Source: Candidatus Roseilinea sp. (GTDB taxonomy: Bacteria > Chloroflexota > Anaerolineae > J036 > Brachytrichaceae). From it: DNA of 64,000 nt. Numbering within the stretch: position 1 is the stretch's first letter; each line of letters starts with the position of its first letter. Positions 1-8,305 of this stretch are shown in pieces. Made by a program: the position numbers and the translations under genes. Under the pieces are notes generated by a model. The model did not search any database. It was not told the DNA's origin and saw only the letters and a list, made by a program, of their open reading frames with translations. Location: assembly GCA_026003755.1 (NCBI GenBank), contig BPHV01000004.1:62001-126000 (forward strand). Reading direction: 5' to 3'.

Positions 1-693
1 GCGCAACGACGAGACGCCACGGGGGGCATCCACGCACACACGGCGCTCCCCCCCATCGAGCCGCTGCAGGAAGTCTGGGCCAGCGGCGTCACCTACCTGC
101 GCAGCCGCGACGCGCGCAAGGCGGAATCGTCGGTCGCCGATGTGTATCAAAAAGTCTACGAAGCCGAGCGGCCCGAATTGTTCATGAAAGCCGTCGGCTG
201 GCGCGTCGTGACCGGCGGGCAACCGGTGCGCATCCGCAAGGACAGCCGGTGGAACGTGCCAGAGCCGGAGCTGACCCTGGTCATCAACACGCATGGGGAG
301 ATCGTCGGCTATACGGCCGGCAACGACATGTCGTCACGCGACATCGAGGGCGAGAACCCGCTCTATCTGCCGCAGGCCAAAATCTACACCGGGGCGTGCG
401 CGCTGGGGCCGGAGATCGTGTTGGTGGACGCCGAGGCAATGCGGGCGCTGACTGTGACGTTGGAGATTCGGCGGAACGGCGCGGTCGTCTTCAGCGGCGA
501 GACCAACATCGCGCGCATGAAGAGGCGCCTCGAGGAATTGGTGAGCTATCTTTACCGCGAGCTGGACTTCCCCGACGGCGCGTTTCTGATGACCGGCACC
601 GGCATCGTGCCGCCGGAGAGCTTCTCGCTTCAACCAGGCGATCGGGTCAAGATCAGCGTCGGCGCGGTGACGTTAGAGAACGACGTCGCTTAA
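1..693 (+). CDS. Fumarylacetoacetate hydrolase (FAH) family protein, 5' end outside window
   Basis: The reading frame is open from base 1, so the N-terminus lies outside the window; the GTG at 142 is internal, because the upstream codons read like family sequence ([10 protein letters not shown], then [10 protein letters not shown]). The protein matches the FAH / 2-keto-4-pentenoate hydratase-like superfamily, whose members cleave or hydrate C-C bonds in sugar-acid or aromatic breakdown using a divalent metal. The typical block [20 protein letters not shown] lies around bases 322-381, and MTGTGIVPP with a C-terminal beta-strand region lies around 589-690. The substrate cannot be assigned. A deleted second copy of the 3' part is at 8037-8305. 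It is followed on the opposite strand by a winged-helix-like gene, an arrangement also seen at the second locus. Confidence 0.88.
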   Translation, partial: AQRRDATGGIHAHTALPPIEPLQEVWASGVTYLRSRDARKAESSVADVYQKVYEAERPELFMKAVGWRVVTGGQPVRIRKDSRWNVPEPELTLVINTHGEIVGYTAGNDMSSRDIEGENPLYLPQAKIYTGACALGPEIVLVDAEAMRALTVTLEIRRNGAVVFSGETNIARMKRRLEELVSYLYRELDFPDGAFLMTGTGIVPPESFSLQPGDRVKISVGAVTLENDVA

Positions 694-1131
694 TCTCCCA
701 GGCGGCAGACCAGCAGGACTGAGCGCACGCCCGGTCGGCGCGCCATTTCACCACGCGCTCAGTTCCAGCAGACGGTCCTCGTAGAACCACAAGATGGCAC
801 GATAGAAATCTTCCGCGTCGGCCTGGGAGAGGAGCAGGTCACAGATGTCCGGTTCAAGCGCGGTCAGCTCGTGGATGAGCGCCTTCTTCTGCGCGCCGCT
901 CGGCACCGTGTCACACACGCTAAGCATCGCGCGCCAGTCGTGATGGAAGGCGCCGGCCCACACCATCAGCAGGCGTTGATGATTAAACGTGTAACGCTCT
1001 TCCTCGCCGGTGTTGGGATTGACGCGAATGAAGATCGGCTCGCCGCCCAACGGCGGCGGGCGGCGGATCAGGTTGAGCTTGCGCTTGCCGCTCAGCAGGC
1101 GCGCGCATGCGCTGCGCACCTCGTCGCGCGT
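143..1131 (+). repeat. Long direct repeat, left copy
   Basis: Bases 143-304 match 8038-8199, and 588-1131 match 8200-8743, with only a few mismatches seen by eye. The copies differ mainly by a 283-bp segment (305-587) missing on the right. The repeat covers most of the FAH-family gene, the intergenic gap and the last 128 codons of the opposite-strand winged-helix-like gene. The identical block ends abruptly inside that gene at 1131; beyond it the paralogues are clearly diverged. Confidence 0.9.
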
Positions 1132-2154
1132 CTCTTTCAAGATGCGTCCGCGCTCAAACAAACGCTCGTAGAGCCAGCACACACACTGCGCCGAGCTGCG
1201 CCGTCGTTCCAACGACCAGCGCTCATCGTAGTGTTCTTCCACAAATTGCGAAACCAACTCGCTCAAGTGGTAGCCGCAAAAGTCATCGAGCGACTGCACC
1301 TCATGCCGTCGCACCGTCACAAAGGACAGAAAGATCTCCACGCCGGCCTGCGCCAATTCTGGGTCAAAACCGGATTGACTCAGATGACGGACAAAGTCTT
1401 CCGCATCCTCGCGTTCGAGTGGCGGTTGCCAATTCAGGAAGTTGTAGACATCGTAGTAATCATCCAGATGCGATAGCGCTTCCTGGATCGCCTGCTCATG
1501 TTTGCTGGCCATTTGGGCAAGCACCAGCTCTTCTTCGTGGCAAACGGGCAACTTCTCGAAGATCATTCGCAGCAAGTTGCGAAGGTCGCGGGGCACAACA
1601 GCGACTTTGAACATCCTGCGCCCGGCCCGACCCTCTCGGGTGAGCGATGAGCGACCGATGAAAACCAGGCCACGGCAACGCAGCTCGCCCAGACACGACG
1701 TCGGCGGACGCTGATGCCAAGACCAGCCATCGCCATCGGTTGAGCCAAACTCGCGCGCTAGCTCGGCCAAGTGCATCCACCCCCCGCTGTGGATCAAACA
1801 GCGCAGGGCGACGCGTGCGCGCGGCGATAGCGTGAGGACGCATTGCCGCAGTGCAACCGGCTCGGTCAGGTGCGCCACCAGCGCCGCGACGCGCGCAGCG
1901 CGCCCGCTCCGTCGCCCTGACGCCGGGCACACGCAATTCGCCTGGCAGATCGCTTCGAGCCAGACATTGGGAATCCGGCTCAGCGCGGCGCTCAGCGAGA
2001 GGTTGACGCGGATCGCCTTGTTCTCCTCAGCGATGCGCCGAAGCTCCTCAGCCAGGTCCTCCGATAGAGGAGAAGCAGCCCGGTTTCGCGCTTCGGCGTC
2101 ATCGTGGTCGCGAGAATAACCGTCTCCAAATTCATCATCCGGTTGTGTGCTCAT
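748..2154 (-). CDS. Winged-helix/SAP-like protein of unknown function, paralogue A (468 aa)
   Basis: Not firmly recognised. The N-terminus is acidic. Residues about 45-190 hold a SAP-like helical segment (RVAALVAHL), then a winged-helix-like stretch (SPRARVALRCLIHSGG) and a strand-rich element (RRMFKVAVVPRDLRNLL). This resembles the helicase-associated N-terminal region of XPB/Ssl2-like proteins, but no Walker motifs are present. The C-terminal 128 residues are identical to paralogue B (8360-9778), whereas the middle has diverged. Its ATG overlaps by one base (TGATG) the stop of the upstream decayed YesL-like gene, suggesting former translational coupling. A role in DNA binding is inference only. 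Confidence 0.75.
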   Translation of the reverse strand: MSTQPDDEFGDGYSRDHDDAEARNRAASPLSEDLAEELRRIAEENKAIRVNLSLSAALSRIPNVWLEAICQANCVCPASGRRSGRAARVAALVAHLTEPVALRQCVLTLSPRARVALRCLIHSGGWMHLAELAREFGSTDGDGWSWHQRPPTSCLGELRCRGLVFIGRSSLTREGRAGRRMFKVAVVPRDLRNLLRMIFEKLPVCHEEELVLAQMASKHEQAIQEALSHLDDYYDVYNFLNWQPPLEREDAEDFVRHLSQSGFDPELAQAGVEIFLSFVTVRRHEVQSLDDFCGYHLSELVSQFVEEHYDERWSLERRRSSAQCVCWLYERLFERGRILKETRDEVRSACARLLSGKRKLNLIRRPPPLGGEPIFIRVNPNTGEEERYTFNHQRLLMVWAGAFHHDWRAMLSVCDTVPSGAQKKALIHELTALEPDICDLLLSQADAEDFYRAILWFYEDRLLELSAW

Positions 2155-2792
2155 CAGCCTTGCTCCTTCGGCCCAAACTGGCCAGCGCCTTCCATGAGCC
2201 CCACCTGCTCATTCGGCTGGGTGCGCAGCCCCTCGTCGAACGCCGACCGGGTTAACATGCGCTGGCGATACCAGTGCACGCGATTCACCACTGCCTCGCT
2301 GCCGAACATTGCCCACAGGGACAGGCCCAATAGCACAAACAGAGGGGTGAAGATCAGCGCTGCGACCATCATCCCCCCACCACCAGCAGCAGCGTGAGCG
2401 TGAAAATGGGATGCGCCCCGGCCACCGACGCCGCGTTACGCAGCGCCACCCGCCAGCGCCGATCCTCCTGTTCCATGTAAAAAGCCGGGATGTAGAAGTT
2501 CACCACCAACCAGAACAGCGCTGCCGCCAACCAAGCCCCCTGCACCCATTGCGCCCAGGGTTGCCCGCCAAACGTCGCCCCGTACCACCAAAAGTTAAGC
2601 GCGATCGGCCCACCGACCACCAGCGTGGCGACTGTGTATAGCCATGCCTTGGCAAAATGCGCCCGCAGGGCCGCGAAGTAGCCCTCCCAGGACACCGCGT
2701 AGTCGTTCGCGATGCGGTTGCACACGGCATACAGCGCCATCACCGCCGGCGGCCCAGGGATGATGACGATGAGGCACAAAGGCGTCAATCAT
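2154..2792 (-). pseudogene. YesL-like (DUF624-type) membrane protein, broken copy
   Basis: Homologous to the intact membrane protein at 9821-10489. Relative to that copy it has lost about 77 bp just after the MIDAF start (start ATG at 2790-2792), which shifts the frame. A second frameshift near 2370 separates FTLTLL from TPLFVLLGL. The central part (about 2370-2780) still reads as hydrophobic segments with the conserved blocks CNRIANDYAVSW and EQEDRRWRVALRN, and the last part continues in another frame to GSEAVVNRV. The IS copy begins only 25 bp upstream of the start. The intact paralogue shows what was lost. Confidence 0.85.
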
Positions 2793-2816
2793 GCTGCCGA
2801 GTATTGTATAGCGCAT

Positions 2817-3698
2817 GCTCAGTTGAAAACCTTCAGACACAAGGACATGCTCAGCGACGAGCGTTGTAAATGACGTGGCCTTCACGGTTTTGGCAGGCCG
2901 GCTTCACCGAGCGAACCGCATCACCGAATTTGCGTTTGATGACCGAGTTGACCGTTTCGTTCTTCCAAAACAAGCCGTCCAGACGCGCATGCGCGACCAA
3001 CTCAGCCCGCGCCTGGCGTTAGGCTACCACCACGCCGAATCGGCGGGATGACCTCATGCGGGCCAACCGTCTTGCCCTCGAAGCCGCTGTCGGCCAGCCT
3101 CACCCAAACTGGATGACCGCTTTTCTCACGTTGGCCATACCGCCCTGCGCGCCGCTTGAGCGCCGACAAGTGCGGCGCGTCGTTGCTCGGCCTCGACGCC
3201 ATGCGCCTCATCTGGCTGCCGACGCCGACGGCATACGCGCCCTTCAACCGGCGCTTGAACGGCTTGCCGCGGCGGGTCCGAAAGTAGGCACCGGCATTCG
3301 TCGGGCGAAAAGAGGGTCGAGTCGAGCCTGCTCGCGTCTTCCTGAGCCAAACCGCCGTTATCCAGGGCGCTCAGCAGCGCCTCGTTCATCTTGTCCAAGT
3401 GACTGGCTCGAAAGCGGTGATACATCCGGTTGAGCGTGCTGTAGTCCGGCGCGGCGGTCAGCTCCAACACGTCGCGGAGTTCCCGGCGCATCAACAGCAA
3501 CTCTTCGAAGTCGCGGCAGCTCATCTTAAAGCAGAAGCCTCGGCAGCGCGTACGTCGCCGACTGCTGTAGCGCGGGAACGCTGCCTGCGCCTGGGCGTAG
3601 ATGATCCGCGCGGCTTTCATATACCGACGCTCACGCAGCTGTCTACCTTTGGTTTTGGCATTCATCGCTTCGCTTTGTGCTAGGTTTTCAACTAAAGC
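2817..3698 (-). mobile_element. Decayed DDE insertion sequence, copy 1
   Basis: About 882 bp. The left end reads GCTCAGTTGAAAACC and the right end, on the opposite strand, GCTTTAGTTGAAAACC, giving imperfect terminal inverted repeats. The element carries one frameshifted transposase on the minus strand. A second copy in opposite orientation lies at 7187-8036, sharing these ends and most internal sequence. No target-site duplication is evident at the outer or inner boundaries, which suggests rearrangement after insertion. The right end supplies the last codon and stop of the neighbouring peptidase-like gene. Confidence 0.85.
2851..3665 (-). pseudogene. IS5-like DDE transposase, frameshifted
   Basis: Starts MNAKTKGRQLRE at 3665. 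The N-terminal reading includes APDYSTLNRMYHRF and RLDSTLF, where the Asp fits the first catalytic residue. The frame then shifts to TNAGAYFRTRRGKPFKRRL, continues through HLSALKRRAGRYG and HPVWVRLADSGF (second Asp), and shifts again before NETVNSVIKRKFGD, which carries the expected catalytic Glu. With two frameshifts it should be inactive unless the first is programmed; the other copy shifts at the same place. The IS4/IS5-superfamily assignment rests on these motifs. Confidence 0.8.
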
Positions 3699-4990
3699 AA
3701 ATCTTCCCAATCTTTAATCCCTGCAGGCCGTCCTAGCCGCCTGAGTCCTTCAAGCGAAGTCATGACGGAATTTACAGGTTTACTTGTGAATTTCTCAAAG
3801 ACCCTGTAAGGACAACTCTGAGATTTATTCAACTTTTCGAAGACGTCCTTTATATCTCCACTCACATCTTTGGCAATCCACCACGTCATCAGCTGAGCCC
3901 ATCCCTCATGAACATTCTCCTCCGTCAACTTGTAATGCTCTAAAGGCCATTCTGGCACTCCAGGCTTGGGCAGAAGATGGCTCATCCAGTGACCGATTTC
4001 GTGGATGAGCACTACCGCGCGTAGCGACTCCTCATCGAATCCCAATTTCCGGGCACACCATTTCAATCCCTTGGCATAAAGCAAGATCTGCGGGGGCCGG
4101 TCAGGTATGTAGCAACCCAAAACTTTCTCAATGGAAATCGTCTCTGGTATGTCTCGCCGCCGATCTACCTCTTCATTTCTGTCATTTCTGTTTCGCTGCG
4201 GCTCTACTTGTTCTTCTTCATCCTCCAACTGTGGATAGTCCACAAATAGTGGAGGCGTTTCGTACGAAAGAAAGATCGGCGGCAGCGCTGCCGCCCTAAA
4301 TCCGCCTTGCCTCGCTTTCCGCATTAGGCGAGCAATAAGTTGTCGCTCAGCGCGGCTTGGTGTGTAAGGGACACGCGTGCTCAATTGACACGCCCTTTCC
4401 CTTTGGGCGATCATATCGTCGATGATCCTCTCAAATCTCGAGTCGCTTGCCAATTGAATGACAGAGCGCAGTTGCGAGATGTGCCTCGATGGGATGTATC
4501 CGGTTAGTAATAGCGCAGTCATATCGGGGATTCTCTCCCCAACACACCCACGATTATAATAATGCATAATACTGTCAAAAGGTTCTCCCGGGTATTGCTC
4601 GAAAACATGAAAGACGAGATAGCGTTTCACCTGCTCGGGCAGGTCTTTCCACATATTAGCGTTTAATGAGAATAAGAAGCTGTCTAAGTTATTGGGCTTA
4701 CAAACCCACTGCAAGGCTGCTAACGCTTGTTCTGAAACCCCTGATGTCAACCAGCGCTTTGCCAGTGAGTCTCCCGCCTCCATCACGAACAGTTTGCAAA
4801 GCTCCAAAAGCCTTCCACGCGGTTGTGCTTTCTCAATCTCCGGCCAGTTAGCCTGGTCTCGGATGACTTCCTGCCAGCCAGGAAGTGATTTATTCAATTC
4901 TTTCTCCCACGAACATTTTTGCCATGCCGATTCGTCACCCTGCGGGGGGTTTCTGCTGATGAAGTCGAGAAGTTCTTTCAGAGATGCCAT
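3692..4990 (-). CDS. Zinc-metallopeptidase-like protein with HEIGHW motif (432 aa)
   Basis: Unknown family, but residues 330-335 read HEIGHW, the HExxH zinc-binding and catalytic signature of gluzincin/metzincin-like peptidases. A downstream glutamate in ENVHEGWAQLMTWW is a candidate third ligand. The N-terminal two thirds are mostly helical, with an acidic linker around residue 245 (EDEEEQVEPQRNRND). No signal peptide is visible, so a cytoplasmic role is likely. The region is visibly AT-richer than the core genes, suggesting transfer. Its start overlaps the preceding small frame by 13 bases. The last codon (CTT) and the TAG stop lie in the terminal repeat of the adjacent IS, so the natural C-terminus may be missing. 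Confidence 0.7.
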   Translation of the reverse strand: MASLKELLDFISRNPPQGDESAWQKCSWEKELNKSLPGWQEVIRDQANWPEIEKAQPRGRLLELCKLFVMEAGDSLAKRWLTSGVSEQALAALQWVCKPNNLDSFLFSLNANMWKDLPEQVKRYLVFHVFEQYPGEPFDSIMHYYNRGCVGERIPDMTALLLTGYIPSRHISQLRSVIQLASDSRFERIIDDMIAQRERACQLSTRVPYTPSRAERQLIARLMRKARQGGFRAAALPPIFLSYETPPLFVDYPQLEDEEEQVEPQRNRNDRNEEVDRRRDIPETISIEKVLGCYIPDRPPQILLYAKGLKWCARKLGFDEESLRAVVLIHEIGHWMSHLLPKPGVPEWPLEHYKLTEENVHEGWAQLMTWWIAKDVSGDIKDVFEKLNKSQSCPYRVFEKFTSKPVNSVMTSLEGLRRLGRPAGIKDWEDLL

Positions 4991-5259
4991 TTTCCATACC
5001 TCCTTTGCGCCTGTCTGTCCACAGGCTCACACGCTTCTTTTGGGGTAATCTGGATCTCGCCCTCAAAATCGCGTACAACCAGGTTATTACCCCGACCCAA
5101 AAATCCTTGACTATATGACGAGTTTATAGCATTGAAGCCAAGTTCTTTGACAAATTGCCAAAGAGAAATATCGTGATTCCTCTTCAGCTTTTCCTCTTTC
5201 ACTAAGAGGATGCTTAGCAGTTGCACTATTTTTCAGCTCAACGTTTTTTCTTCATGCAT
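4978..5259 (-). pseudogene. Small gene with premature stop; 5' part duplicates the DarT-like gene
   Basis: From the ATG at 5259 the frame reads MHEEKTLS, hits TGA at 5233-5235, and continues open as KIV then LLSILLVKEEKLKRN to 4978. A GTG at 5226 could restart it as an 82-residue protein. The strong Shine-Dalgarno (AAGGAGGT) and the consensus promoter sit before the 5259 ATG, so the TGA probably is a nonsense mutation. Residues ILLVKEEKLKRNHDISLWQF match the start of the DarT-like gene upstream (MLLVKVEKKLKSNPDISLRH) in protein and DNA, marking a tandem duplication. The remaining part is not recognised. Confidence 0.6.
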
Positions 5260-5289
5260 ACCTCCTTCTCTAATGTGTGGTTTGCGCTA

Positions 5290-5318
5290 ATTATAACGTG
5301 GTCGAGATTATTTGTCAA
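5290..5318 (-). promoter_or_regulatory. Consensus sigma70 promoter
   Basis: On the minus strand TTGACA (5313-5318) and TATAAT (5290-5295) are separated by exactly 17 bases, a perfect match to the sigma70 consensus. About 30 bases downstream is AAGGAGGT followed by ATG at 5259. It should drive the small disrupted gene and the HEIGHW gene. Nothing this canonical was seen before the core genes in this window. Confidence 0.85.
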
Positions 5319-5394
5319 CCTCCCCCTCCCCATTCAATGGGTGTAGCGCAGAAATGTGGGCGACCTTTTCTGCAGCGGAAGCAACATAGGGGAC

Positions 5395-5530
5395 ATGAAG
5401 CCATCAACCGTATCCAGCCACGTGCAGCGGCGCGAACAGTTCCTGGCCCTGGCTGCCCAGGCCTATGAAGAATTAGAGACATGGTATGACCAGCTCCTGC
5501 AGGGCCGGAAAACATGGGCGGGTCCTGAAC
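5395..5530 (+). pseudogene. Probable transposase N-terminal remnant
   Basis: A short plus-strand frame from ATG 5395 (preceded by GGGGAC) reads MKPSTVSSHVQRREQFLALA and continues into a stretch rich in E, L and W (YEELETWYDQLLQGRKTW). It resembles the helical N-terminus of ISKra4-like transposases and loses any such character after about 5530. It coincides with the point where the DarT-like gene on the other strand degenerates, so it may be the edge of a former insertion. Recognition is by pattern only. Confidence 0.35.
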
Positions 5531-6103
5531 CACGGCAATCTGCTCGGAGCGCGGCCCCAGTAAGCGACGCACCTCCTTCTCTGGAAAGCAACTTTTGCAA
5601 GCCCTCCTTCTTGGGGAGGATCTCAGACATCTCACTGGCTGCATTGCCAATGGCGATGTACTGAGCAAGGCCCAGGACCTGGGGTCTGATTGCCAGAACA
5701 ACGATGTTTTTGCTTTTCCCCTCGTGGACGACGCGATAGAGCATCGGGTTTCTGGGTTGAAAATATAGAGATTGGCAAACTCCCACAGGCTCCGCCCATG
5801 CAGGGTTAAACGCCCTTGACGACTGCCCACAATCTCGGTATCATAAATAGGAAACGCCTCGATGCCCTGATTTTCAATCTCTGCGTGAGAGAGAATGCCT
5901 CGCTCCAGAATGGAGCGCAGGTTTTCTACCGGCGCAATATAGTACAAGTTTTCAATACGTCGTTTGTTTGCCATTGTAAACCCATCCTCTGAAGGAGCAA
6001 GCGTGAAACTAAGCTCTTCGACAAAGTGCCGAAGAGAAATATCAGGATTCGATTTCAGCTTTTTCTCCACTTTCACTAATAGCATGCTTAGTGTTCTTAA
6101 CAT
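5463..6103 (-). pseudogene. DarT-like DNA ADP-ribosyltransferase (DUF4433), frameshifted and truncated
   Basis: Starts at 6103 (MLRTLSMLLVKVEKK). ENLYYIAPVENLRSILERGI and GRSLWEFANLYIFN are followed, after a single-base frameshift near 5757, by QPRNPMLYRVVHEGKSKNIV and YIAIGNAASEMSEILPKK. The order of a Tyr-rich IxNLxSIL start, an LYFNPRNPMLY core and a GNAAS segment is the hallmark of DarT toxins, which ADP-ribosylate thymidine in single-stranded DNA. After about 5560 the sequence degenerates, so the C-terminal catalytic part is not recognisable. No DarG macrodomain antitoxin is nearby. The fold assignment is fairly secure; loss of activity is inferred. Confidence 0.75.
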
Positions 6104-6219
6104 TAGAAATTACTATTTTACTAACAACTGTTATTCTAGCAGCTACGAGAGCGCCTGTCAAGGGGTGTTTTTAGGCTTTGAACAGAAGAGCATTGCAATT
6201 CAGGCGGACCATACCCCCG

Positions 6220-7186
6220 TCATCCTCGCCCTTGGCACGCTACGCCACGAGCAATGGCGTATTCCATCGAGTCGGCCAACGCCTGCCATGAGGCATCTAC
6301 GATGTTGGACGAGCAGCCGACCGTCGTCCAGGTACGGTGGCCGTTGGTCGAGTCAATCGTCACGCGCGTGGTGGCGCCGGTCGCTTTGTCGCTGTCAATG
6401 ATGCGCACCTTGTAGTCCACCAAGCGCATCCTTTTTAGCTTGGGGTAGTACGGCAACAGCGCCTTGCGCGTGGCCAGGTCGAGCGCGTTCACCGGCCCGT
6501 TGCCCTCCGCAGCGGTATGGGTGATCTCGTCGTCCACCTTGATCTTGACGGTCGCCTCGGCCGGCACGCCGCGCCCGTCGCGATGCTCGACGACCACCAT
6601 GTAATCCAGCAGCTCGAATAACTTGACGTAGCCGGGCTGCGCGCGGCGCAGCATCAATTCCACGCTGGCGTCGGCGCCCTCGAAGAAGAAGCCGCGGTTC
6701 TCCATCTCCTTGATGCGCTGCAGCACTTGCCTGACCTCGACGCCGTCGGGGTTGAGGCCGAACTCTCTGGCTTTGTAGGCGATGTTGCCGCGGCCGCTCA
6801 GCTCGCTCACCAACACGCGCTTCTGGTTGCCCACGCGCGCCGGGTCAACGTGTTGGTAGCTCTCTTCCACCTTGAGGATGGCGGCGACGTGGATGCCGCC
6901 TTTGTGCGCGAAGGCCGCCTGCCCGACGTAGGGGCGGCGGATGTCGAGGGTGAGGTTGGCGATCTCGAAGACGTAGCGCGCCAGTTCGGTGAGGCCGCGC
7001 AATTGCTCGTCGCTCACGCAGTCGTCGTTCATCTTCAGCTTCAAGTTGGCCAGCGTGGTCACCAGGTCGCAGTTGCCCACCCGCTCGCCGATGCCGTTGA
7101 TGGTGCCTTGCACTTGCGCGCAGCCGGCGCGCACCGCAGCCAGCGCATTGGCGACGGCCACGCCGGCGTCGTTGTGGGTGTGAATT
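6220..7186 (-). pseudogene. cimA: (R)-citramalate synthase, 5' end cut off by IS copy 2
   Basis: The frame is open into the IS boundary at 7186 and begins [18 protein letters not shown], the HxHND motif of the isopropylmalate/citramalate synthase family. It continues through [27 protein letters not shown] and a C-terminal LeuA-type regulatory domain (ATGATTRVTIDSTNG). Citramalate synthase condenses pyruvate with acetyl-CoA for isoleucine synthesis. Roughly the first 200 residues, most of the catalytic TIM barrel, are absent from the window, so the fragment cannot be active. Its high GC and good conservation suggest recent truncation. Confidence 0.9.
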
Positions 7187-8036
7187 GCTCAGTTGAAAAC
7201 CTCGCATAATGCGAAGCGATGAATGCCAAAACCAAAGGTAGACAGCTGCGTGAGAGTCGGCATGTGAAAGCCACGCGGAGCATCTACGCCCAGGCGCAGG
7301 CGGCGTCCCCGCGCTACAGCAGTCGGCGACGTGCGCGCTGCTGAGGCTTCTGCTTTAAGATGAGCTGCCGCGACTTCGAAGCGTTGCTGTTGATGCGCCG
7401 GGAACTCCGCGACGTGTTGGAGCTGACCGCCGCACCGGACTACAGCACGCTCAACCGGATGTATCACCGCTTTCGAGCCGGTCACTTGGACAAGATGAAC
7501 GAGGCGCTGCTGAGCACCCTGGATAACGGCGGTTTGGTTCAGGAAGACGCGAGCAGGCTCGACTCGACCCTCCTTTCGCCCGACGAATGCCGGTGCCTAC
7601 TTTCAGAACCGCCTCGGCAAGCCGTTCAAACGCCGGTTGAAAGGCGCGTATGAAGGTGGGCCGAGCAACGACGCGCCGCACTTGTCCGCGCTCAAGCGGC
7701 GCGCAGGGCGGTATGGCAAACGTGAGAAAAGCGGTCATCCAGTTTGGGTGAGGCTGGCCGACAGCGGCTTCGACAGTGCCGCCATCGGCCCACGTGACAT
7801 CATCCCACCGATTCGGCGCGGTGGTAGTCTGAACGCCAGGCGCGGGCTGAGTTGGTGTCGCATGCGCGTCTGGACGGCTTGTTTTTGGAAGAACGAAACG
7901 GTCAACTCGGTCATCAAACGCAAATTTGGTGATGCGGTTCGCTCGGTGAAGCCGGCCTGCCAAAACCGTGAAAGCCGCGTCATTTACAACGCTCATCGCT
8001 GAGCATGTCCTTGTGTCTGAAGGTTTTCAACTGAGC
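7187..8036 (+). mobile_element. Decayed DDE insertion sequence, copy 2
   Basis: About 850 bp, bounded by GCTCAGTTGAAAACC at the left and GGTTTTCAACTGAGC at the right, perfect terminal inverted repeats. It is the inverted partner of the element at 2817-3698. It lies inside the citramalate synthase gene on its left, and directly abuts the duplicated FAH-family fragment on its right with no intervening base. No target-site duplication is seen. Confidence 0.88.
7219..8002 (+). pseudogene. IS5-like DDE transposase, second decayed copy
   Basis: Starts MNAKTKGRQLRE at 7219. An in-frame TGA occurs near 7342, where copy 1 has CGA (Arg). After it the frame reads MSCRDFEALLLMRRELRD and RLDSTLLS, then shifts at the same place as copy 1 into TNAGAYFQNRLGKPFKRR. 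The VGVGSQMRRMASR segment of copy 1 is deleted. The C-terminal part, NETVNSVIKRKFGDAV, ends IYNAHR at 8002. With a nonsense codon, a deletion and frameshifts it is inactive. Confidence 0.85.
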
Positions 8037-8305
8037 ATGTATCAAAAAGTCTACGAAGCCGAGCGGCCCGAGTTGTTCATGAAAGCCGTCGGCTGGCGCG
8101 TCGTGACCGGCGGGCAACCGGTGCGCATCCGCAAGGACAGCCGGTGGAACGTGCTGGAGCCGGAGCTGACCCTGGTCATCAACACGCATGGGGAGATCGG
8201 ATGACCGGCACCGGCATCGTGCCGCCGGAGAGCTTCTCGCTTCAACCAGGCGATCGGGTCAAGATCAGCGTCGGCGCGGTGACGTTAGAGAACGACGTCG
8301 CTTAA
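8037..8305 (+). pseudogene. FAH-family gene, truncated duplicate with 283-bp deletion
   Basis: Begins at the IS end (ATGTATCAAAAAG) and matches the FAH-family gene at 143-304, then jumps to sequence matching 588-693. The missing 283 bp are not a multiple of three, so the frame reads HGEIG and stops at once. The downstream remnant (MTGTGIVPP onward) survives in another frame to the original stop at 8303-8305. The N-terminal half of the gene is also absent here. Confidence 0.9.

Noticed and set aside
3290-3330. Programmed frameshift in the IS transposase
   Set aside because: Both copies shift at the same place, which is suggestive, but there is no A-rich slippery heptamer and both carry other inactivating changes, so decay is simpler.
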